DNA of 13,846 nucleotides from Parachlorella kessleri (Eukaryota; Chlorophyta; Trebouxiophyceae; Chlorellales; Chlorellaceae). The notes below the pieces were generated by a model. That model was given only the letters and a program-made list of their open reading frames with translations, ran no database searches and was not told where the DNA came from. The position numbers and the translations under genes are program-made. This document shows positions 9,572 to 13,846 of this stretch, one piece after another; the first letter of the stretch is position 1, and each line of letters begins with the position of its first letter. The stretch lies in contig BBXU01002211.1 in NCBI GenBank assembly GCA_001598975.1, positions 1 through 13,846 of the forward strand, written 5' to 3'.

Positions 9572-9576
9572 TTACA
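9572..9576 (-). promoter_or_regulatory. Candidate TGTAA polyadenylation signal
   Basis: TGTAA, read on the minus strand, stands about 215 bases past the TGA of the membrane-protein gene. TGTAA is the typical poly(A) signal in many chlorophyte algae. A five-base match is weak on its own. Confidence 0.35.
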
Positions 9577-9605
9577 CTGAACTGAACTAAACTAAACTAA
9601 ACTGA
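9576..9605. repeat. Pentanucleotide array (ACTRA)6
   Basis: Six consecutive five-base units occur: ACTGA twice, ACTAA three times and ACTGA once. It is a short microsatellite in the presumed 3' flank of the membrane-protein gene. Confidence 0.9.
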
Positions 9606-9792
9606 ACATTAACCTACAATTCCTGTTTTTCCACCTGCCACCAACAACATAACAGTAAACGCATTGAGCTCAGCCGTGCCTCAAGAGCTGTTCTGGAAAA
9701 CCACAGGGCAGCAGCCAGGGGCGCTGGGTCCAGGAGTCACCCTCGGTAACATATCATGGTGCCGGCAAAGGCGGCAATGTGTGATGCCCTTC

Positions 9793-11166
9793 TCAGGGGA
9801 CGGACCTCCTTCCTTCCGATGGCGCAGTTCCCGGCCCTGACCCCGCCTGGTTAGATGCTGGGGGGGACAGGCCCTTCACATAGTACCCCAGTAATGTAAG
9901 CCTTTTCTGACCAGCCATCTTAAATGCATTTTTGGCTAAAACTTGACGCATCAGTGAGTTAAGGCCCTGTGCAGACATCTGATCGGGGTGTTGTTTGCCC
10001 AGGTCCTCAACTGCCTCAAAAAATTGGACAGTCTCCAAACCCCAGCTAACAGGAGTATAGAAGGGTTTCAACTCATACAGGGTCACGATCATAGAAATAG
10101 GGATGTAAAGCAGAGGCATGGTGATGAGCAAAACCAGTCCTAACAAGCAGCATGTCACAACAGAGGCTGCTTTTTCAAAAATCAGAAGTGCCATAGCCAG
10201 GGCGGCAACTAGCGTACAGCCGAGGGAAGTGAAGAAGGTGACTCGTACATAAGCTCGGCAGTGGCGGATGTACCAGTCGTAGGTTTCTATTTGCCGGTCA
10301 AGCCTAGCCCTGACCGCAAACTCTGTATTTTCACTGTATGACGGCACCACTGCAAACTGTTGGTGCTGAAATATCTGTTGGTGCTGAAATATCTTATTGA
10401 AAAACATTTTGTAGTCCTGCACATTCTGCCTAAAAATAGCCAGGGAGCTGGCGATGAGAATGAGAAGGATAGTTAAGACTGAGAAGGCTAGGGCAGTTGC
10501 GCCGAATATCTGATATGTAACGCTAACGCTCCCGCAGTTGCCGATGTTGCTGCACCAGCCTCCCGCAGCGTTTGAGCTAGATAAGATTGAAGGGGGGTTT
10601 AAAAACGTTGAAAGTATGGCAGCACCCACCACAGATGCGCCAATTGCAACCGCGTCCTCCGCCACATTGTTCTCCAGGGGGGCAGCAATCTGCAAGGCAC
10701 ATCGTGGCGCCCACTGACTAACAAGTGTAGATGTCCTCCAAACCCGTGCGTCTATCTTAAAGGAAGGAACCTGTGAGTCTTGGTTGCTATGGCTGGTGGA
10801 TGCTCGCTACGCCGGCTGATGCTCTTCGCGGTATGTCCAAGGCTGCACAGCTCAAGTGCTTTATTGCATTCTCCATCACTGGTCAAGGCTCCTTTAAGTC
10901 CAAGGAATCAGTGTGCTTCCGCCATCCAGAGCAGTAAGAACCCGGCTGGCTTTTAGGTAACGGCTATGTCATAGCTGGAGGGTCATCATATCATGCCACT
11001 ATAAAGCAAGTACCCCTCACACAATGAGAAGGTCTGAACCTACCACATGTCCATCATAGTTCGAAACTGATAGGTGGCCGCCACCAGCGTCGTTTCCGTG
11101 GATGGTGTTGGAAAATGAAGCGCTGCCGCCTCCTCCTGCCCGGCCGGCCTCTGGCCGCAAGGCAGC
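9793..11166 (-). CDS. Four-helix membrane protein, PGG-like, last two exons
   Basis: The main exon is about 10770-9793, ending in TGA and preceded by an acceptor (ACTCACAG). It encodes 325 residues. The ATTGCTGCC at 10691 follows another possible acceptor. Counting from the TTG at 10695, membrane helices lie at about 15-33, 62-88, 151-173 and 178-207. The first helix is followed by Asn-Pro-Pro, and a Cys-containing loop (WCSNIGNCGS) precedes the second. Helices 2 and 3 are separated by a charged cytosolic-type stretch, and the tail after helix 4 is hydrophilic. Paired helices with a short Pro-rich loop recall the PGG domain that follows ankyrin repeats in plant proteins; I see no ankyrin repeats here. 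A smaller exon, 11166-11044, has a good acceptor (TTGCAAACAG) and donor (GTAGGT) and joins in phase. The start codon is not fixed. Transport or signalling roles cannot be told from sequence alone. Confidence 0.7.
10358..10393. repeat. 18-bp in-frame tandem duplication in the membrane-protein exon
   Basis: TGTTGGTGCTGAAATATC occurs twice in a row without mismatch, encoding a doubled IFQHQQ in the loop between membrane helices 2 and 3. Perfect identity suggests a recent slippage event. Confidence 0.9.
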
Positions 11167-11240
11167 CTGTTTGCAAGTACAGTCAATCTAGACTCACTGT
11201 GCAACGGTGCCTTGGGGGTTGGGGGGGAGTAAACAGCACC

Positions 11241-11960
11241 CTAACTGTTGCCAGGTGTCAGGTGGCTCAGGTTTAACAAGTGATACGCTAGAGCGATAAT
11301 CATCCGTTGGTCTTCTTTGCTCCGCACCTCTAGGACAGCGATGCGGCGCTTGAGCTCCTCGTTGTCATACTCTGCTGTATCCTTCGCCCTAGACGCTCTT
11401 GCCAAAGTAGAGCGGACTTGATTAGGGTTACGCCACTGACGTCTCATGCGCTCCTGTAGTTCCCTAAACCTGGGTCTTTCATTCTCAGCTGCCACATTAG
11501 CATCGTCCTCTGCCTGCACTGACAACAAAGCATCTATCTAGTTTCAGATCAGTAATTTCAAATTAGAAATGCATTGTTATTATAAGCCTCATTAGCTTGA
11601 ACCGACAAAGCTAGGCTTACGTCAGGCTTACATATGTAACCTATATATTCTCCTTTGGCACGACTGTCCGGTGGCATGCTGTCACCGGACGCATACCTTT
11701 AGGTGGTGAACATTTATAGGATATTTGGTTGGATGCCTGTAAGGGAGGCGTGCATGCCGTGGCAGCTCTCCCTCCCTCCCCCCCCCCCCCCACCACCACC
11801 ACCATTAAGACGGGTTCTGGCGGTTGAGTAACTGAGGACCACGGGAGCCTTATGGTGGGGTTACCTGGACTTCCTGGTCCTCCTGCTGGGCGTCGTCTGT
11901 TCCATCATCGATTTCCTCTATGTCTGGAAACAGTCTGAAGCCCCTGAACCGTGGCTGCAT
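11241..11960 (-). CDS. Small acidic coiled-coil protein, two exons
   Basis: Exon 1 is 11960-11865: it opens at an ATG (MQPRFRGFRLFPDIEEIDD) and ends at CAG/GTAACC. Exon 2 is 11513-11241 and starts after TCAGTGCAG, in the same phase. Together they give 122 residues ending in TAG. The N-terminal third is acidic; residues about 45-110 are rich in Glu, Arg and Lys and form a likely coiled coil (ELQERMRRQW, then DNEELKRRIAVLEVRSKEDQ). I do not recognise the family. The stop lies only 75 bases before the exon at 11166. A weak donor at CTAGC/GTATCA would instead splice into that exon, in its second open frame, making this the N-terminus of the membrane-protein gene. I cannot decide between one gene and two. 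Confidence 0.62.
11666..11690. repeat. Stem-loop in the intron of the coiled-coil gene
   Basis: GTCCGGTG (11666-11673) pairs exactly with CACCGGAC (11683-11690) across a nine-base loop. It lies within the intron 11864-11514. Confidence 0.8.
11771..11804. repeat. C-tract followed by ACC repeat, intronic
   Basis: A run of 14 C is followed by ACC units. On the minus (transcribed) strand it reads as GGT repeats and then a G-tract, within the coiled-coil gene's intron. Confidence 0.9.
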
Positions 11961-12085
11961 CGCGACAGTTGAATGATTCAGAATTCATAGGTTGCTGCCG
12001 GGCTCGCACCGTGACCCATGGCACAACAAGCAAATCCCTTATTGTAGGGTATCTCATGGTGGGCCCTCATGCTTATGCCTCAAGC

Positions 12086-13305
12086 TGTGCAACCGCACCA
12101 GGGTGAATGTTTTCTGCCCTCACCAAGCTTAGGGTTGAAGTTAGTATGCTAACCAACCTTACGGCGGAAGAGGACAGCACGTTGTGGCATGCCCGCCTAC
12201 ATGGCATCCATGCTAGCAGCAGTGGCGCTGGCTGGCACAGCGGCCATGGAGAAAGGTGCAGCCGTAACACCACTTTCTGGATCTCCATAATTTCCGGCTC
12301 CGTTACCGCTTCTTAGCAGCCCGGACACACCAGGGTTTCCACCCAGGGACACCCCCTGGAACAGCAAGGAAGGCACTGGTTGCCAGGTGGTAAATGCAGT
12401 TTTGCTCCTGCGTTTATGAGAGGTTTGGCAGCAGATGGAAAGTAGAAGACAGTGCAAGGAGAGGCAGCAAGCTTGTGATCCGGGTTGAAGCTAAGTAACA
12501 CAAGAACTTAGGTGCAGAATTGCCTAAGGCAGGACGAGGAAGGGAAAGAGAGGTTTGTCAGACAGTGCCTATGTTGTCTTTGCACTCCTGATCTACACAT
12601 CCTATCATCAAGCGAACTGCGGCCAGTTCTACGGCATACTGCTGAGCTTGGTTTGCTCCAGAAAAGACAAAGCGAGAATTCCCTCATCGAAGTCATATCA
12701 CACAACTGTCAGCTGAGCAACCGCCCCAGGGTGCAAGTTCTCTGCCCTCAACCAAAGTCCGGGTTAGTATGCTGACTAACCTCAGGGCGGGACAGGGGAG
12801 CACGTTGTGGCATGCCCGCCTCCATAGCATCCGTGCTGGCTGCAGTGGCGCTCGCTGGCACAGCAGTCGCGGCGAAGGCTGCAGTGGCAGGATCATGTTC
12901 TGGAACTCCACCACTCCCGGTTTCATTGTCGTCCCTTACCAGCCCGGCCGCATTAGAGTCTCCACCCAGGGACACCACCTGCAACAGCAAGGAAGGTACC
13001 AAGTGCCAGTTGGACTATCACGCAGGAGATGGAAGGTGGAAGACAGTGCAAGAGAAGGCAGTCAAGCTTGTGCTTGTGCTTTCAGCTTGCATCACACCAA
13101 AATAGAAAGCCTAAGAGAGAACATTCAACGGAACGAGAGATGTGTCATACAGTGCCCATATCGTCCTTGCACTCTTTACCGCCAGATTCTTCATCCACTG
13201 AAATTTTAACCAGTGACAAGGCATACTGTGGGAACTGTTTTGGTCCAGCACAGACACAGCAAGGATCCTCTCCTGACAGTGCATATCAAACAACTGTCAA
13301 GCGAT
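12086..13305. repeat. Diverged tandem duplication, two units of about 0.6 kb
   Basis: Unit 1 (about 12086-12712) and unit 2 (about 12713-13305) align over most of their length. Shared blocks include CACGTTGTGGCATGCCCGCC, CACCCAGGGACACC and CAGCAAGGAAGG. The best-conserved 200 bases align without a gap. I count changes at all three codon positions of the proposed minus-strand frame, so there is no obvious purifying selection between the units. The segment between the paired exons differs by about 36 bases. Confidence 0.85.
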
Positions 13306-13653
13306 ATCGTGAAAAGATACATAGCTCACCATGTCTCCTTCATGATCACGGGCATCACTGCTGCCACCATTATGAGCAGAGGACATTGTCTTCTAACCTG
13401 GTATCTGCGGCAGCATGTCAGCAAGATTTGTTTGGTGCTCGGCTGTAAGGAAAGAGTAGGGAGTAAAGGTCCCCCTGTCCACAGTGATAGATGGGTAGTT
13501 TGACCGGGGCGGTCGCTCCTCAAGGGTGACTGGTGCTCCGACCTCCCCTCTAGGGGACTTGCCTGGAGCAAAAGCTTCGGTGGCCCCACCACCACCACTA
13601 CCACATCCCCCACCCCAGGCGTAGGCCTTGGCTGGTGATGGTGCCCACACCAC
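12197..13653 (-). CDS. Hydrophilic protein of unknown function with a duplicated exon pair
   Basis: Proposed exons are about 13653-13398 (5' limit unknown), 13197-13151, 12978-12781, 12587-12564 and 12355-12197, ending in TAG; phases agree at every junction. Exon 1 encodes a Gly-rich start and then APVTLEERPPRSNYPSITVD and AEHQTNLADMLPQIP. Exon 2 encodes DEESGGKECKDDMGT. Exon 3 encodes an Ala/Thr/Ser-rich segment beginning VVSLGGDSN and containing AVPASATAAS and EAGMPQRAPL. The last two exons are diverged copies of exons 2 and 3; the final copy is cut by TAG at the codon matching Glu in EAGMPQRA. If exon 3 is not spliced at its GTTAGT donor, the protein would end at the TGA at 12748 instead. 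No known domain, signal peptide or membrane segment is visible on this strand. The exon 4 donor (GTCTGA) is weak. Confidence 0.45.
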
Positions 13654-13720
13654 GCAGTCACATACCCGTCACCACCCGAAACCCACTCACCACAACCACA
13701 TCGCACACTATACTACAAAC

Positions 13721-13734
13721 AATCCAATTGGATT
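13721..13734. repeat. 14-bp perfect palindrome
   Basis: AATCCAATTGGATT is self-complementary. It lies upstream of the right-hand gene, where its promoter or first intron would be expected. It is short enough to be chance. Confidence 0.7.
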
Positions 13735-13800
13735 GGCCGGTCCACCATGCAGCCCAGTCCCCTACACCCCTACCGCAGAGCTCTTCAGGGGTGTGGGGTT

Positions 13801-13846
13801 GTGTTGGTGGTGGTGGTGGTGGTGGTGGTGGTGTGTGTGTGTGGGG
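13801..13846. repeat. GGT/GT microsatellite at right edge
   Basis: About ten GGT units are followed by GT units and run to the end of the window. It marks a simple-repeat boundary and is often where assemblies break. Confidence 0.9.

Larger units (their letters stand above)
8696..9792. other. Non-coding, palindrome-rich stretch between the decayed copy and the membrane-protein gene
   Basis: I see no supported gene. The stretch is more AT-rich than its surroundings and contains the inverted-repeat element, three stem-loop-like palindromes and a pentanucleotide array, each listed separately. Its right end should be the 3' untranslated region of the membrane-protein gene. Confidence 0.6.

Noticed and set aside
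12812..13105. Plus-strand 97-residue frame with a signal-peptide-like start (MPASIASVLAAVALAGTAVA)
   Set aside because: The matching frame in the sister unit is broken by stops, and the minus strand offers exons with consistent splice sites. The hydrophobic run is the reverse reading of an Ala-rich exon.
13325..13386. Separate start exon encoding MSSAHNGGSSDARDHEGDM before a GTGAGC donor
   Set aside because: It has a good start context and donor, but it lies in the intron between two exons that join in phase without it. It would need an alternative promoter; kept only as a possibility.
13801..13846. GGT/GT run as a telomere
   Set aside because: The unit is not the algal telomeric TTTAGGG or TTTTAGGG type; it is an ordinary microsatellite.
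1..13846. tRNA, rRNA, CRISPR array, defence or biosynthetic cluster
   Set aside because: I saw no cloverleaf with a conserved T-loop, no regularly spaced repeats with unique spacers, and no gene family of those systems on either strand.

Overview
The window looks like nuclear DNA of a green alga (Chlorophyta; a trebouxiophyte or chlorophycean relative is my best guess, not proven). The reasons are genes split into many short exons, GT-AG introns of roughly 150-570 bases with pyrimidine-rich acceptors, Ala/Gln/Gly-rich linkers inside otherwise folded proteins, microsatellites, and a TGTAA element of the chlorophyte poly(A) type. I see no bacterial operon, phage, CRISPR array or RNA gene. Every gene I can support lies on the minus strand, so the text below runs from right to left. 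Exon models are hand-built from open frames, splice signals and phase agreement; no transcript or database was consulted.

Layout, right to left. (1) 13653-12197: a hydrophilic gene of unknown function whose last two exons lie in a diverged tandem duplication (about 12086-13305). (2) 11960-11241: a small acidic coiled-coil gene, possibly the 5' part of the next one. (3) 11166-9793: a four-helix membrane protein resembling the PGG-type membrane domain of plant ankyrin proteins. (4) 9792-8696: non-coding DNA rich in palindromes, with a 385-bp element bounded by inverted repeats. (5) 8695-7905: a broken copy of part of the left-hand gene. (6) 7371-6309: exons ending in a clear C-terminal U-box (ubiquitin ligase domain). 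(7) 5471 to beyond base 1: a large armadillo/HEAT-like helical-repeat gene, 11 phase-consistent exons giving 751 residues, running off the left edge.

The most informative observation joins items 5, 6 and 7. The broken copy reproduces the last two visible exons of the armadillo gene, keeps their splice sites, and sits directly upstream of the U-box exons in the same orientation. The phase of its donor fits the first U-box-gene exon. The simplest reading is a tandem duplication of a gene encoding armadillo-like repeats followed by a C-terminal U-box. In one copy the repeat half decayed while the U-box half survived; the intact copy's U-box would then lie just beyond the left edge. This arrangement is the reverse of the usual plant U-box/ARM order and can be tested directly on the neighbouring sequence.

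I did not find a defence system or another clearly new multi-gene system. The items worth a second look are the domain order above, two likely GC-AG introns (one also kept in the broken copy), the duplicated exon pair, and the inverted-repeat DNA.
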